DNA of 64,000 nt from Pseudoxanthomonas kaohsiungensis (GTDB lineage: Bacteria; Pseudomonadota; Gammaproteobacteria; Xanthomonadales; Xanthomonadaceae), in assembly GCF_010211765.1 (NCBI RefSeq), contig NZ_PDWO01000001.1:372001-436000 (forward strand). Reading direction: 5' to 3'. This document shows, one piece after another, positions 16,146-25,411 of this stretch (position 1 is its first letter; every line of letters begins with the position of its first letter). Below the pieces are notes generated by a model that was given only the letters and a program-made list of their open reading frames with translations, searched no databases and was not told where the DNA came from. The position numbers and the translations under genes were made by a program.

Positions 16146-16985
16146 CTACCGGTGATCGCGCTTGCGCTGGTTGCGCCGGTCATGGGTGCTGACGCTGCCC
16201 TGGATGGCCCGCATCCGGCTTTCCCCGGCGTGCAGTTCGCGAAGCCTGGCCTCGGCCTCGGCCGATGCGTGGTCGGCAGCGCCGACGGCCTGCGGCGCGG
16301 CGTGCGGATCCTCCAGTTGCCTCCATGCGGGCGTTTCCCGGGCCTGCTCCTGGTGCGCCTGCAACAGTTCGCGGGTACGGGCCAGCGCCTGTTCCGGGGT
16401 CAACGGCGGCGCCTTGCGGCGGCCTCCCGCGGCGGGGCGCACCGCCTTGCGCGACTTGGCTCCGGTGGCGGCGCGGCGTGACGGCATCACGGCCTTCGAC
16501 GCCGCCTTCTTCGCGATCGCAGCCTTCTTCGGTGCCCCCGCCTCGACCACCGTCCTCGTGCCGGTGGATACCTTCCCGGTCGATGCGTTCCTGGTGGCGA
16601 CTTTCCTGGTCGCGGTCTTCCTGGTCGCGGTCTTCTTCGTCGCGCTCTTCTTCGCGGCAGTCTTCCGGGCGGCAGACTTCTTGCTCGCAGACTTCTTGAT
16701 GGCAGGCTTCTTTGCTGCGGTCCTCTTGGCTACAGCCTTCTTGGTCGCGGCCTTCCTGGCGACACCCGACTTCTTCGCCACCACGCCCTTGGCCGCAGAT
16801 TTCCTGGCCGTAGCCTTCTTGGCCGTAGCCTTGAGCGGCTTCTTCGTGGCGAGCTTGCGCGTGGCCGCACCCGCTCCCGATCTTGCGGCAGCCTTCTTCG
16901 CCGGCGCCTTGCGCGCCGGCCTGGCCGCTTTACTGGATGTCGCCGACTTGCCGCCGGCAGGGGTCCGCTTGCTCCGGGTTGCCAT
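16146..16985 (-). CDS. Histone H1-like / AlgP-like Lys-Ala-rich protein
   Basis: This DNA-binding-type protein has 279 residues. Residues about 20-190 are an irregular array of KKxA/AAKK/ATRK units (for example KKSAARKTAAKKSATKKTA), like the C-terminal tail of histone H1 and the AlgP family. The last 85 residues differ: TPEQALARTRELLQAHQEQARETPAW looks helical and acidic/amphipathic. A strong ribosome-binding site (GAGGAGGCGGAG) precedes the ATG. The likely role is nucleoid binding; a specific regulatory target cannot be inferred. Confidence 0.8.
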   Translation of the reverse strand: MATRSKRTPAGGKSATSSKAARPARKAPAKKAAARSGAGAATRKLATKKPLKATAKKATARKSAAKGVVAKKSGVARKAATKKAVAKRTAAKKPAIKKSASKKSAARKTAAKKSATKKTATRKTATRKVATRNASTGKVSTGTRTVVEAGAPKKAAIAKKAASKAVMPSRRAATGAKSRKAVRPAAGGRRKAPPLTPEQALARTRELLQAHQEQARETPAWRQLEDPHAAPQAVGAADHASAEAEARLRELHAGESRMRAIQGSVSTHDRRNQRKRDHR

Positions 16986-17053
16986 CTCCGCCTCCTCTGG
17001 CCTGGACGCGGATCACCGTGGCATGCCCCGCATTCACGCCAGGTGAGCGCGAC

Positions 17054-17674
17054 TCAGAGGTTGAAGCTCGGATTCAGCAACTGCTCCATGAACACCTGCA
17101 CCAGGCGCGGCTCCATGGCCAGCATGAACATGACGCCGAACGCCGCGCCGGCCAGGTGCGCGCTGTGGTTGATCCGGTCGCCGCCCTTGCGGTCCATCCA
17201 GATGCTGTAACCGACGTAGAACACCGCATAGAGGATCGCCGGCGCCGGGATGAAGAACACGAAGATCAGCGACCACGGCGAAATCAGGATGAAGGCGAAC
17301 AGCACCGCCGACACCGCGCCGGAGGCGCCGAGGCTGAAGTAGTTGGGATTGGCGTGGTTCTTCAGGTAGCTGGGCAGGATCGAAACCACCAGCGCCGCCA
17401 GGTAGAACAGCGGATAGGTCAGGGCGCTGCCGGTCAGCTCCCGCATCACCTGCTCGATCAGCCGACCGAAGAAGAACAGCGTGATCATGTTGAACAGCAG
17501 GTGCGGGAAGTCCGCATGCAGGAACCCGTAGCTCACCAGGCGCCAGTACTCGTGCCGCCTCGAGACGGCCGGCGGCCACAGGATCAGCCGGTCGACCAGG
17601 CGGCGGTCCTTGAACGCCAGCCACGACACCAGCGCGGTGGCGGCGATCAGGATGAGGGTGACGGGAGACGACAT
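17054..17674 (-). CDS. Rhomboid family intramembrane serine protease
   Basis: This is a six-helix membrane protease of 206 residues. The catalytic Ser is in NYFSLGASGAVSAVLF (GxSG) and the His is in INHSAHLAGAAFG. The TM2 motif HLLFNMITLFFFG supplies the oxyanion-hole residues. The W-R motif of loop 1 is present as EYWRLVSYGFLHADF. It starts 9 bp after the stop of the peptide transporter gene and is probably cotranscribed. The physiological substrates are unknown. Confidence 0.93.
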   Translation of the reverse strand: MSSPVTLILIAATALVSWLAFKDRRLVDRLILWPPAVSRRHEYWRLVSYGFLHADFPHLLFNMITLFFFGRLIEQVMRELTGSALTYPLFYLAALVVSILPSYLKNHANPNYFSLGASGAVSAVLFAFILISPWSLIFVFFIPAPAILYAVFYVGYSIWMDRKGGDRINHSAHLAGAAFGVMFMLAMEPRLVQVFMEQLLNPSFNL

Positions 17675-17683
17675 CGGGCGGCC

Positions 17684-19303
17684 TCAGGCGACGCGGTAGT
17701 TGTCCTGCATCGGGTAGCGGCGCGCGTAGGCGGCGAACGCCAGCGCGGCCACGAACGCGAAGCCGGCGAAGAAGAACATCAGGAAGGCGTTCTCGCTCAA
17801 CCCGGTGCCGGCGATGCGGCCGAGCACGGCTTCGTTGCGGATGCCGAAATTGGTCAGCAGTACCCACAGGCTGCCGAACGTGCTGGTGAGGTACCAGAAC
17901 GCCATGATCACGCCCTTCATGGCGTGCGGCGCCTGGCTGTAGGCGAATTCCAGCGCGGTCGCCGAGACCAGCACCTCGCCGAAGGTCAGCAGCAGGTAGG
18001 GCAGCGCCTGCCAGGTCAAGGAGACCTGCTGCCCCCCGTCGAGCCACAACTGCAGGGCGCCGGCCACGATCCAGGACAGGCCGGAGATGGCGATGCCCCA
18101 GCCCATCCGGCGCAGCGCCGTCGGCTCCCAGCCCAGCCGGCGCAGGGCCGGATACAGGACCAGGTTGTTGAACGGGATCAGCAGCATCACCAGCAGCGGG
18201 TTGAGCGCCTGCATCTGCGCGGCGTCCTTGATCAGCCAGCTCGGCCACCAGGCGGCGTGGTGCGGGATCACCATCTCGCGCCCCTGGATGATCCAGGTCG
18301 ACGCCTTCTGGTCGAACAGCGACCAGAACGGGGTCACCAGCGCGAATACGATCAGGATGCGCAGCACCGCGCGCACGCCGTCGACCGCCGCGTCCGGATG
18401 CAGGCCGCGCGCACGCTCGAGCTGCATCGACGCGCCCCAGCCGCCGAACGCGATCACCACGCCCAGCGCCAGGCACGCGGAGATGACGAACCCGAAGTCC
18501 GGCCACCATGCGGGGGCGGCACCGGCCAGCGACAGCGCCCACAGGCCCAGCAGCGCGACCGCCAGCGCCAGGCCGGCCATCGCCGCGAAATAGCCGGGCC
18601 GGCCTTCGCCTTGGCGCTGCGTGCGCAACGCGGTCTTGACCACTTCGAAGAAGCCATGCGGATCGTTGCCCGACGGCGGCACGTGGACGTAATGGCGGCG
18701 CCCCAGCCAGAACACGAAGGTGGCGATGAACATCAGCACGCCCGGAATACCGAACGCCACCGCCGGCCCCCAGTGCCGCAGGAACAGCGGCGCCAGCAGC
18801 GAGGCGAAGAACGAGCCGAAGTTGATGATCCAGTAGAAGGCGTCGAAGACCAGCTTGGCCTTGGACTTGTTGCTCTGGTCGAACTGGTCGCCGCAGAAGG
18901 AGACCACCAGCGGCTTGATCCCGCCCGAGCCCAGGGCGATGAGGAACAGGCCGGTGTAGAAGCCGGTGGCGTTGTTCTCGAACAGCGCCAGGCAGGCATG
19001 GCCGGCGCAGTAGACCAGCGAGAACCAGAGGATGGTGTGGTACTTGCCGAAGTAGCGGTCGGCCAGCCAGCCGCCGAGCAGCGGGAAGAAGTACACGCCG
19101 ATCACGAACATATGGAATATGTCCTTGGCGGCGGTGTCGCGCTCGGGGCCCTCGGGCAGGTAGGCCAGCAGGATGGAGCTGATCAGGAACGGCACCAGGA
19201 TGTTGCGCATCCCGTAGAAGCTGAACCGTTCGCAGGCCTCGTTGCCGATGATGTAGGAAATCTGGCGCGGCATGCGCCCGGTGTCTGCGGTGGCTGTGCT
19301 CAT
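17684..19303 (-). CDS. Proton-dependent oligopeptide transporter (POT/PTR2 family)
   Basis: This major-facilitator peptide/H+ symporter takes up di- and tripeptides and has 539 residues from the ATG at 19303. The POT motif ExxERFxxYGMR is visible as NEACERFSFYGMRNIL (about residues 20-35), and the second signature region reads YIGLFLIALGSGGIKPLVVSFCGDQF-like across TM5. The longer reading from 19429 adds an atypical Pro/Ala-rich extension and was rejected. It precedes the rhomboid gene and diverges from a secreted M14 peptidase, which fits peptide degradation followed by uptake. Confidence 0.92.
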   Translation of the reverse strand: MSTATADTGRMPRQISYIIGNEACERFSFYGMRNILVPFLISSILLAYLPEGPERDTAAKDIFHMFVIGVYFFPLLGGWLADRYFGKYHTILWFSLVYCAGHACLALFENNATGFYTGLFLIALGSGGIKPLVVSFCGDQFDQSNKSKAKLVFDAFYWIINFGSFFASLLAPLFLRHWGPAVAFGIPGVLMFIATFVFWLGRRHYVHVPPSGNDPHGFFEVVKTALRTQRQGEGRPGYFAAMAGLALAVALLGLWALSLAGAAPAWWPDFGFVISACLALGVVIAFGGWGASMQLERARGLHPDAAVDGVRAVLRILIVFALVTPFWSLFDQKASTWIIQGREMVIPHHAAWWPSWLIKDAAQMQALNPLLVMLLIPFNNLVLYPALRRLGWEPTALRRMGWGIAISGLSWIVAGALQLWLDGGQQVSLTWQALPYLLLTFGEVLVSATALEFAYSQAPHAMKGVIMAFWYLTSTFGSLWVLLTNFGIRNEAVLGRIAGTGLSENAFLMFFFAGFAFVAALAFAAYARRYPMQDNYRVA

Positions 19304-19454
19304 CGGCGGTACGGCTGCAAAAGAAGCCGAGGGTACCCGAAGAGCGGGCGGCACCGGAACCGCCGGGGAGCCCGGCACGCGCCACGGCGCAAGCGCGTGG
19401 CTGCCTGCGGTGCGCCACGCTGGCATCATGGGCCACCCCCCGCCGGAATCCCCG

Positions 19455-21290
19455 ATGTCCCGCCGCTACCGCCCGTCGAGCCCCTCCCCGACCCGTGCGC
19501 TGGCCTGCTCGGCCGCCCTGCTCGCCGCGTGGGCCTCCAGGGCCGCGGCCCCCGCCCCGGCGCTTGCGGCCGCGCCTGCCGAGCCGCTGACGACCGTGGC
19601 CGAGCGCAGCGGCTTCCAGCACACCGGACGCTACGAGGAGGTCGCCACGCTGGCCGCCGCGTTCCAGGCGCGTTATCCGGACCGTGTCGCCGCGCGCAGC
19701 TTCGGTACCACCCCCGAGGGCCGGCCGATGCAGCTGCTGGTGGTGACCGCGACCGGTGCGTTCGACGCGGCCGAGGCCCGCCGCCGCGGGCTGCCGGTGG
19801 TACTGGTCCAGGGCGGCATCCACGCCGGCGAGATCGACGGCAAGGACGCCGGCTTCCTGGCCCTGCGCCAGGTGCTCGAGGGCCAGGCCGCGCCCGGCGC
19901 GCTGGACAAGGTGGTGTGGCTGTTCGTGCCGGTGTTCAACGTCGACGGCCACGAGCGCTTCGGCGCCTGGAACCGCCCCAACCAGCGTGGCCCGGTGGAG
20001 ATGGGCTGGCGCACCACCGCGCAGAACCTGAACCTCAACCGCGACTACCTCAAGGCCGACGCGCCGGAGATGCGCGCGATGCTGCGCCTGGTGCAGGAGT
20101 GGGATCCGCTGGCGATGGTCGACCTGCACGCCACCAACGGCGCCCAGTTCGAGCACGACATCTCGTTCCAGGTAGAGCCCCTGCATGCCGGCGATCCGGC
20201 GCTTCGCGCCATCGGCCGGCAGTGGCGCGACGCGGTGATCGACGACGCCCGGCGCCACGGCTCCCTGCCCCTCCCGTTCTATCCCTCGTTCGTGATCCAG
20301 GACGACCCCGCCTCCGGCTTCGAGGACGGCGTGGCGCCGCCGCGCTTCTCGCATGGCTATTTCCTGCTGCGCAACCGGCTCGGCATGCTGGTGGAGACGC
20401 ACTCCTGGAAGCCCTACCCCGAGCGCGTACGGACCACGCGCAACGCGATCGTCTCGGTGCTGGGGCAGATGGCGCGGCACGGCGCGCAGTGGCGGCACAC
20501 GGCATTGGACGCCGATGCGCGCGCCACGCGGCTGGGTGGCCAGGAGGAACCACTGGCATGGAAGGCGACGCAGGATTCGCGCACGGTCGATTTCCGCGGC
20601 TACGCCTACACCCGCACGCCCTCGGACGTGTCCGGCGCACTGATGACCCGCTACGACGAAACCCGGCCGCAGGTCTGGCAGGTGCCGTTGCGCGACCAGG
20701 CCGTTCCCGTCCTGACCGCCGTCGCACCGGCGGCCGGCTACCTGGTGCCGCCGGCCTGGGCGGAGTTCGTGCAGCCGTCGCTGGAGGCGCACGGCGTCGC
20801 CTTCCAGCGGCTCGCCGCGGACTGGCCGCAGGCGCCGGTACAGGCGTTCCGGGCCGACCGCGCCAGGACCGATGCGACCTCCACCGAGGGCCGCCAGCGC
20901 CTGGCGCTCGAAGGCGCCTGGAAGCGCGAGCCACGCGACGTCGGCACCGGCGCGCTGTTCGTGCCGGTCGCGCAGCCGCTTTCGCGCCTGGTGCTGGCGC
21001 TGCTCGAGCCGCAGGCGCCCGACTCACTGGCCGCGTGGGGCCGCTTCAACCTCGCCTTCGAGCGCAAGGAATACATGGAAGACTACGTGGCCGAGGACGT
21101 GGCGCGGCGGATGCTGGCGGCCGATCCTGCGCTTCGCGCCGAGTTCGAGCGCCGCGTGGCGGCCGATCCGGCCTTCGCCGGCGATCCCGCCGCGCGCCTG
21201 GACTTCTTCTACCGCCGCCATGCGTCCTGGGACGAGCGCTACGGCCTGTATCCGGTTCTGCGCCTGGACCAGCCGCCGCCGGGCACCTGA
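19455..21290 (+). CDS. Secreted M14 family zinc carboxypeptidase
   Basis: This exported peptidase of 611 residues has a signal peptide of about 40 residues ending near AAAPAPALAAAP. The M14 zinc site is HAGEIDGKD (His123, Glu126), with the later His in VDLHATNGAQFEHD and the substrate-binding NLNRDYLKADAPE (the NR motif). A long C-terminal region of about 200 residues has no family I recognise. It diverges from the peptide transporter and is followed by an exported endonuclease/phosphatase-fold gene after 24 bp. Confidence 0.9.
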   Translation: MSRRYRPSSPSPTRALACSAALLAAWASRAAAPAPALAAAPAEPLTTVAERSGFQHTGRYEEVATLAAAFQARYPDRVAARSFGTTPEGRPMQLLVVTATGAFDAAEARRRGLPVVLVQGGIHAGEIDGKDAGFLALRQVLEGQAAPGALDKVVWLFVPVFNVDGHERFGAWNRPNQRGPVEMGWRTTAQNLNLNRDYLKADAPEMRAMLRLVQEWDPLAMVDLHATNGAQFEHDISFQVEPLHAGDPALRAIGRQWRDAVIDDARRHGSLPLPFYPSFVIQDDPASGFEDGVAPPRFSHGYFLLRNRLGMLVETHSWKPYPERVRTTRNAIVSVLGQMARHGAQWRHTALDADARATRLGGQEEPLAWKATQDSRTVDFRGYAYTRTPSDVSGALMTRYDETRPQVWQVPLRDQAVPVLTAVAPAAGYLVPPAWAEFVQPSLEAHGVAFQRLAADWPQAPVQAFRADRARTDATSTEGRQRLALEGAWKREPRDVGTGALFVPVAQPLSRLVLALLEPQAPDSLAAWGRFNLAFERKEYMEDYVAEDVARRMLAADPALRAEFERRVAADPAFAGDPAARLDFFYRRHASWDERYGLYPVLRLDQPPPGT

Positions 21291-21314
21291 TTCCGAACGA
21301 CCCGCGAGCCTGAC

Positions 21315-22178
21315 ATGAGCCTCCCGCCCCGCCTCGCCGTACGACTGCTGCTCTGCGCCGTGCTGCTGCCGGCGCTGGCGGGGGCCGCAGCCAAGGCAGG
21401 AGGCGAGGCGCGCGCCGCCGCGCCTGAATTCACCCTGGTCACGCTCAACCTGTACCACGACCGCGACGACTGGCCGAAGCGCCGCGTGCAGATCGTGAAC
21501 ACCCTGCGTGCGCTGGAACCGGACGCGATCGTGCTGCAGGAGGTGCTGCAGCACGAGGGCCTGCCCAACCAGGCCACCTGGCTGGCGCGGGAACTGGGTT
21601 ACCACTGGCACTTCGTCACCACCGATCCCCCCAGCCACGCCCGTCGCTACGGCAACGCGCTGCTGAGCCGCCAGCCGCTGATCGAGCAGGGCGAGACCCT
21701 GCTGCATCCGCTCGACGACCACCGCACCGCCGGCATGGCCCGGGTGCTGGTCGACGGCCGGCCGCTGAACCTCTACTTCACCCATCTCCACTCGGCACCC
21801 GACGGCGGCGCCATCCGCGCCGGGCAGCTCGCCGACCTGATGGCGTATGTCGAGGCCACGTCCGACGGCATCGCTTCGGCGATCGCCGGCGACTTCAACG
21901 CCGAGCCAGGCGCCCCCGAACTGGCCGCGCTTCGCGAAGGCTGGGACGACGCCTGGGCCGCGCTGCATCCCGACGTCGACGAGGAAGCGGCGAGCACGCT
22001 CAATCCGGCCTACTTCGCCAGCCCGGCCCGGATCGACCACGTCTTCCTCCAGCGCGGACTACTGCACCCGCTGAAGGCCGAGTTGCTGTTCACCACGCCC
22101 GATGCCGCAGGCACGTGGGCGTCCGACCACCGCGGCCTGCGGGTCCGCTTCCGCATCGACGATCCGGCCACGCACTGA
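21315..22178 (+). CDS. Exported endonuclease/exonuclease/phosphatase family protein
   Basis: This metal-dependent phosphodiesterase or phosphatase has the DNase I fold, 287 residues and an N-terminal signal peptide (to about residue 33). Motifs in order are TLVTLNLYHD (Asn), DAIVLQEVLQ (the metal-binding Glu), FTHLHSAP, AGDFNAEPG (Asp/Asn) and ASDHRGLRVRF (Asp/His near the C-terminus). All catalytic positions are present. The substrate (nucleic acid, lipid headgroup or sugar phosphate) cannot be told from sequence. Confidence 0.9.
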   Translation: MSLPPRLAVRLLLCAVLLPALAGAAAKAGGEARAAAPEFTLVTLNLYHDRDDWPKRRVQIVNTLRALEPDAIVLQEVLQHEGLPNQATWLARELGYHWHFVTTDPPSHARRYGNALLSRQPLIEQGETLLHPLDDHRTAGMARVLVDGRPLNLYFTHLHSAPDGGAIRAGQLADLMAYVEATSDGIASAIAGDFNAEPGAPELAALREGWDDAWAALHPDVDEEAASTLNPAYFASPARIDHVFLQRGLLHPLKAELLFTTPDAAGTWASDHRGLRVRFRIDDPATH

Positions 22179-22293
22179 CCCGGGCAGGCGCGTGCACCCG
22201 TCGTCGGTTTAATGCTTTGCATACATCGCCTTCGCGCCGGGCAGGAGCGGGCGAGGCCATGCTGGCGTGGCCAACCCAACATGGAGGTATCCG

Positions 22294-22860
22294 ATGAGTC
22301 ACCTGACCGGCAAGCGCGTCGCCATCCTCGCCAGCAACGGCTTCGAGGAATCCGAACTGCTCGAACCGATGCGTGCATTGCGCGACCATGGCGCGGAAGT
22401 GGACGTCGTCTCGCCCGAGAGCGGCAGCATCCAGGGCTTCCGCCACTTCGACCGCGGCCAGAGCGTGCCGGTCGACCGCGATGTCGCCGAGGCGAGCGCG
22501 GCCGACTACGACGCGCTGGTGATCCCCGGCGGCCTGTTCAATCCCGATGCGCTGCGCCACGACGCCGATTCGATCCGCTTCACCCGCGCCTTCTTCGAGG
22601 CCGGCAAGCCGGTCGGCGCGATCTGCCATGGGCCGTGGGTGCTGGTGGATGCGGACGTCATCGACTCGCGCGAGCTGACCTCCGTGCCCAACATCCATCG
22701 CGACCTGGAGAATGCGGGCGCCCGCTGGGTCGACCGCGAAGTGGTGGTCGACCAGGGCCTGGTCACCAGCCGCACGCCTAAGGACCTGCCGGCCTTCTGC
22801 GCCAAGCTGGTGGAGGAAATCGCCGAAGGGCGCCACGCCGGCCAGGCGGCCTCGGCATGA
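22294..22860 (+). CDS. DJ-1/PfpI family protein (type 1 glutamine amidotransferase-like)
   Basis: The protein has 188 residues and belongs to the PfpI/YhbO branch, whose members act in stress protection as proteases, deglycases or chaperones. The nucleophile is Cys111 in GAICHGPWVL, and the upstream Glu is in NGFEESELLEP. A good ribosome-binding site (GGAGG, 22284-22288) fixes the ATG at 22294. Its stop overlaps the start of the lysozyme inhibitor gene (ATGA), so the two form an operon. Confidence 0.92.
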   Translation: MSHLTGKRVAILASNGFEESELLEPMRALRDHGAEVDVVSPESGSIQGFRHFDRGQSVPVDRDVAEASAADYDALVIPGGLFNPDALRHDADSIRFTRAFFEAGKPVGAICHGPWVLVDADVIDSRELTSVPNIHRDLENAGARWVDREVVVDQGLVTSRTPKDLPAFCAKLVEEIAEGRHAGQAASA

Positions 22861-23363
22861 GGCCTGCGGCGCCGAGCGGCAGGGACGATCGTCGCGCGGT
22901 GCGCGCATGCGCACCGTGGCGCCTGGCGGCAGTGGCATGCCTGGCGGTGGCGGCGAGCGCCTGCGGCCGCGACGACCAGGCCGCACCCGGACCCGCGACC
23001 GATCCGCCGCCAGCCGATACCGCGGTGATGCGGCCAGCGCCGGCCTCGCCGGCGACCGAGGCCGCCCTGCCTGCGTCTTCGCCGCCACTGCTGCCGCCGG
23101 GCGGTCCGGCGACCCCGGCGCAGGCGCAATGGAAGTGCGCCGACCAGCGGATCGCCGTGCGCCTGGATGCCGCCTCGCAAAGCCTCAGCCTGGTCCACGA
23201 GCGCGGCCAGCTGGCGCTGCCACGGCGCGAAGCGGCGTCCGGCGCCCGCTATGCCGACGCCAATGGCAACGAGTTCTGGGACAAGGGCGATACCGCCACG
23301 CTCACGCTCTCCGGCACGCCGCCCCGCGCCTGCACCCGGGTCGAGAACGGTCTCGCGGACTGA
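22857..23363 (+). CDS. MliC-like lysozyme inhibitor lipoprotein
   Basis: This is a lipoprotein of 168 residues. The signal peptide ends in a lipobox (AASAC, about residue 36), a Pro/Ala-rich linker follows, and the last ~75 residues match the MliC/C-type lysozyme inhibitor domain: WKCADQRIAVRLD, then REAASGARYADANGNEFWDKGDTATLTL. The ASGARY loop is the part that inserts into the lysozyme active site in known family members. Two Cys (WKC and RACT) can form the domain disulfide. It is translationally coupled to the PfpI gene. Confidence 0.85.
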   Translation: MRPAAPSGRDDRRAVRACAPWRLAAVACLAVAASACGRDDQAAPGPATDPPPADTAVMRPAPASPATEAALPASSPPLLPPGGPATPAQAQWKCADQRIAVRLDAASQSLSLVHERGQLALPRREAASGARYADANGNEFWDKGDTATLTLSGTPPRACTRVENGLAD

Positions 23364-23405
23364 GCGCCTCCGCCAGGCGCGCTGACGGCGCCCGCATGCG
23401 CAGAG

Positions 23406-23430
23406 GCCCGCCCGGGATGCGCGGGCGGGC
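23406..23430. terminator. Hairpin between convergent genes
   Basis: GCCCGCCCG (23406-23414) pairs with CGGGCGGGC (23422-23430). It lies in the 96-bp gap between the convergent mliC-like and htpX genes and has no T-tract, so it may act weakly in both directions. Confidence 0.4.
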
Positions 23431-23459
23431 GTCGTGGCCCCGGCGTGCCGCCGGTGGAA

Positions 23460-24335
23460 TCAGGCGGCGGTCGAGGCGCGCAGCGCGGCGATCCGCTCGG
23501 CCAGCGGCGGGTGGCTCATGAACAGCTTGCGCAGGCCCTGGCCCACGCCACCGGCGATGCCGAAGGCCTCCACCTGGGCCGGCAAGGTGCTCTGGCCGTG
23601 GTTCTGCGACAGTCGCTCGAGCGCGGCGATCATCTTCTGCCGGCCGGCCAGCTGCGCACCACCGGCATCGGCCCGGAATTCGCGGCGACGCGAGAACCAC
23701 ATCGCGATCATGGTCGCGAACAGGCCGAACACCATCTCCAGCACCATCACGATGGCGAAGTAGGCCAGGCCGCGACCCTCGCCTTCCCGGTTGCCCGACA
23801 GGAAACTGTCGACGATGCCGCCGACCACGCGCGCCAGCACGATCACGAAGGTGTTGAGCACGCCCTGCAGCAGGGCCATGGTCACCATGTCGCCGTTGGC
23901 CACGTGCGCGACCTCGTGGCCCAGCACCGCCTCGGCCTCGTCGGCCTCCATCTGCCGCAGCAGCCCGGTGGAGACGGCCACCAGGGCGTTGTTGCGGTTG
24001 GCGCCGGTGGCGAACGCGTTGATCTCCGGCGCGTCATAGACGGCGACCTCCGGCATGCCGATGCCCGCGGCCTGCGCCTGCCGCTGCACGGTGGCCACCA
24101 GCCAGCGCTCGGTCTCGTTGCGCGGCTCGGTGATGACGTGCGCGCCGGTGGCGCGCTTGGCCAGCCACTTGGACATCAGCAGCGAGACCAGCGAGCCGCC
24201 GAAGCCGAACAGCGCGGCCATCACCAGCAGCCCACCCATCTGGTTCGGGTTCACGCCCAGGAAGGACATGATGATGCCGGCCAGGAACAGCACGGCCAGG
24301 TTGGTGGCGAGGAACAGGGCGATACGGCTGAACAC
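23460..24335 (-). CDS. htpX: HtpX, membrane zinc metalloprotease (M48B)
   Basis: HtpX degrades misfolded inner-membrane proteins, working alongside FtsH. From a GTG at 24335 the protein has 291 residues and starts [12 protein letters not shown], as in the family; a GGAG ribosome-binding site precedes it. Two N-terminal membrane helices are followed by the zinc motif HEVAH (residues 140-144), two further hydrophobic segments, and the third ligand in [13 protein letters not shown]. The gene ends near ERIAALRAS, typical of HtpX. Confidence 0.96.
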   Translation of the reverse strand: MFSRIALFLATNLAVLFLAGIIMSFLGVNPNQMGGLLVMAALFGFGGSLVSLLMSKWLAKRATGAHVITEPRNETERWLVATVQRQAQAAGIGMPEVAVYDAPEINAFATGANRNNALVAVSTGLLRQMEADEAEAVLGHEVAHVANGDMVTMALLQGVLNTFVIVLARVVGGIVDSFLSGNREGEGRGLAYFAIVMVLEMVFGLFATMIAMWFSRRREFRADAGGAQLAGRQKMIAALERLSQNHGQSTLPAQVEAFGIAGGVGQGLRKLFMSHPPLAERIAALRASTAA

Positions 24336-24415
24336 GGCAATTCTCCGGGGGGTTGGCTTGTCGCCGGAGTTATGGGAGCGGGCCGGCTTGAAATCAAGCC
24401 ATCGCCGCCGCGACC

Positions 24416-25384
24416 ATGGCCCGGATGCAGGACGCGCCCACCCCACCCCGCCCGCCGCGCAGCGGTTCGCCCGACACGCCCGCCGGCACGGGCTACCGAG
24501 GGCGATTCGCCCCTTCGCCCACCGGGCCGTTGCATTTCGGCTCGCTGCTGGCGGCGTTCGGCAGCTGGCTGCTGGCCCGGCATGCCGGCGGCCAGTGGCA
24601 GGTGCGGATCGAGGACCTGGACCCGCCGCGCGAGGTCGCCGGTGCGGCGCAGGCGCAGCTGGACACCCTGGCCGCCTTCGGGCTGGAACCGGACCTGCCG
24701 GTGGCCTGGCAGAGCGAACGCCATGCGCTGTATCGCGCGGCGCTGGACCGCCTGCTCGCCGGGGGACGGGCGTTCGCCTGTTCCTGCAGCCGCAGCGAAC
24801 TGGCCGCCCAGGGCGGCATCCATCGCCACTGCGTCGCCACCGCGGCGCGGCCGCGCCCCGCCTTCCGGCTGCGGGTGGCCGACGGCAGCGTGGTCGCCTT
24901 CGACGATGCCCTGCAGGGACCGGTGCGGCAGGACGTCGCCAGCGAGGTCGGCGACTTCGTGCTGCTGCGCGCCGACGGCTGCTGGGCCTACCAGCTGGCG
25001 GTGGTGGTCGACGACGCCGAGCAGGGCATCACCGACGTGGTCCGCGGCGCCGACCTGCTCGATTCCACGCCGCGCCAGATCCTGCTGCAGCGCGCGCTCG
25101 GCCTGCCGACCCCGCGCTACCTGCACCTGCCACTGGTGGTGGACGCGCACGGACACAAGCTGTCCAAGTCCAGCGCCGCGATGCCCGTGGACGCCGGCGA
25201 CCCGCTGCCGGCGCTGCGCCTGGCCTGGTCGCTGCTGGGCCAGGATCCGGCACCGTTGCGGGGCATCGCCGGCCGCGATGCACTGCTGCGGTGCGCGCGC
25301 CACGCCTTCGATCCGATACACCTGACGCCGCGCTTGCACTTTCATCAGGCCACCACTACAACTGCGATGGAACAGCCTGAATAG
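24416..25384 (+). CDS. gluQ: Glutamyl-Q tRNA(Asp) synthetase
   Basis: This paralogue of glutamyl-tRNA synthetase charges glutamate onto the queuosine base of tRNA(Asp). The 322 residues contain the HIGH-like motif ([12 protein letters not shown]), the GluQ zinc region (CSCSRSEL...HRHC) and a KMSKS-like motif (HKLSKS). The tRNA anticodon-binding domain is absent, as expected. Starts at 24416 or 24425 are both possible. It diverges from htpX and is followed after 27 bp by an acetoacetyl-CoA reductase gene. Confidence 0.94.
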   Translation: MARMQDAPTPPRPPRSGSPDTPAGTGYRGRFAPSPTGPLHFGSLLAAFGSWLLARHAGGQWQVRIEDLDPPREVAGAAQAQLDTLAAFGLEPDLPVAWQSERHALYRAALDRLLAGGRAFACSCSRSELAAQGGIHRHCVATAARPRPAFRLRVADGSVVAFDDALQGPVRQDVASEVGDFVLLRADGCWAYQLAVVVDDAEQGITDVVRGADLLDSTPRQILLQRALGLPTPRYLHLPLVVDAHGHKLSKSSAAMPVDAGDPLPALRLAWSLLGQDPAPLRGIAGRDALLRCARHAFDPIHLTPRLHFHQATTTTAMEQPE

Positions 25385-25411
25385 CCATCAAGAGCCTCCG
25401 GGAGGGGTCCA

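Noticed and set aside
16883-21313. Plus-strand frame of 1476 codons
   Set aside because: It crosses the antisense of the rhomboid and transporter genes and an alternative frame of the M14 peptidase gene; all three have strong family motifs in their own frames.
23406-23430. Classical rho-independent terminator
   Set aside because: The hairpin is strong but no T-tract follows on either strand, so it is given only low confidence.
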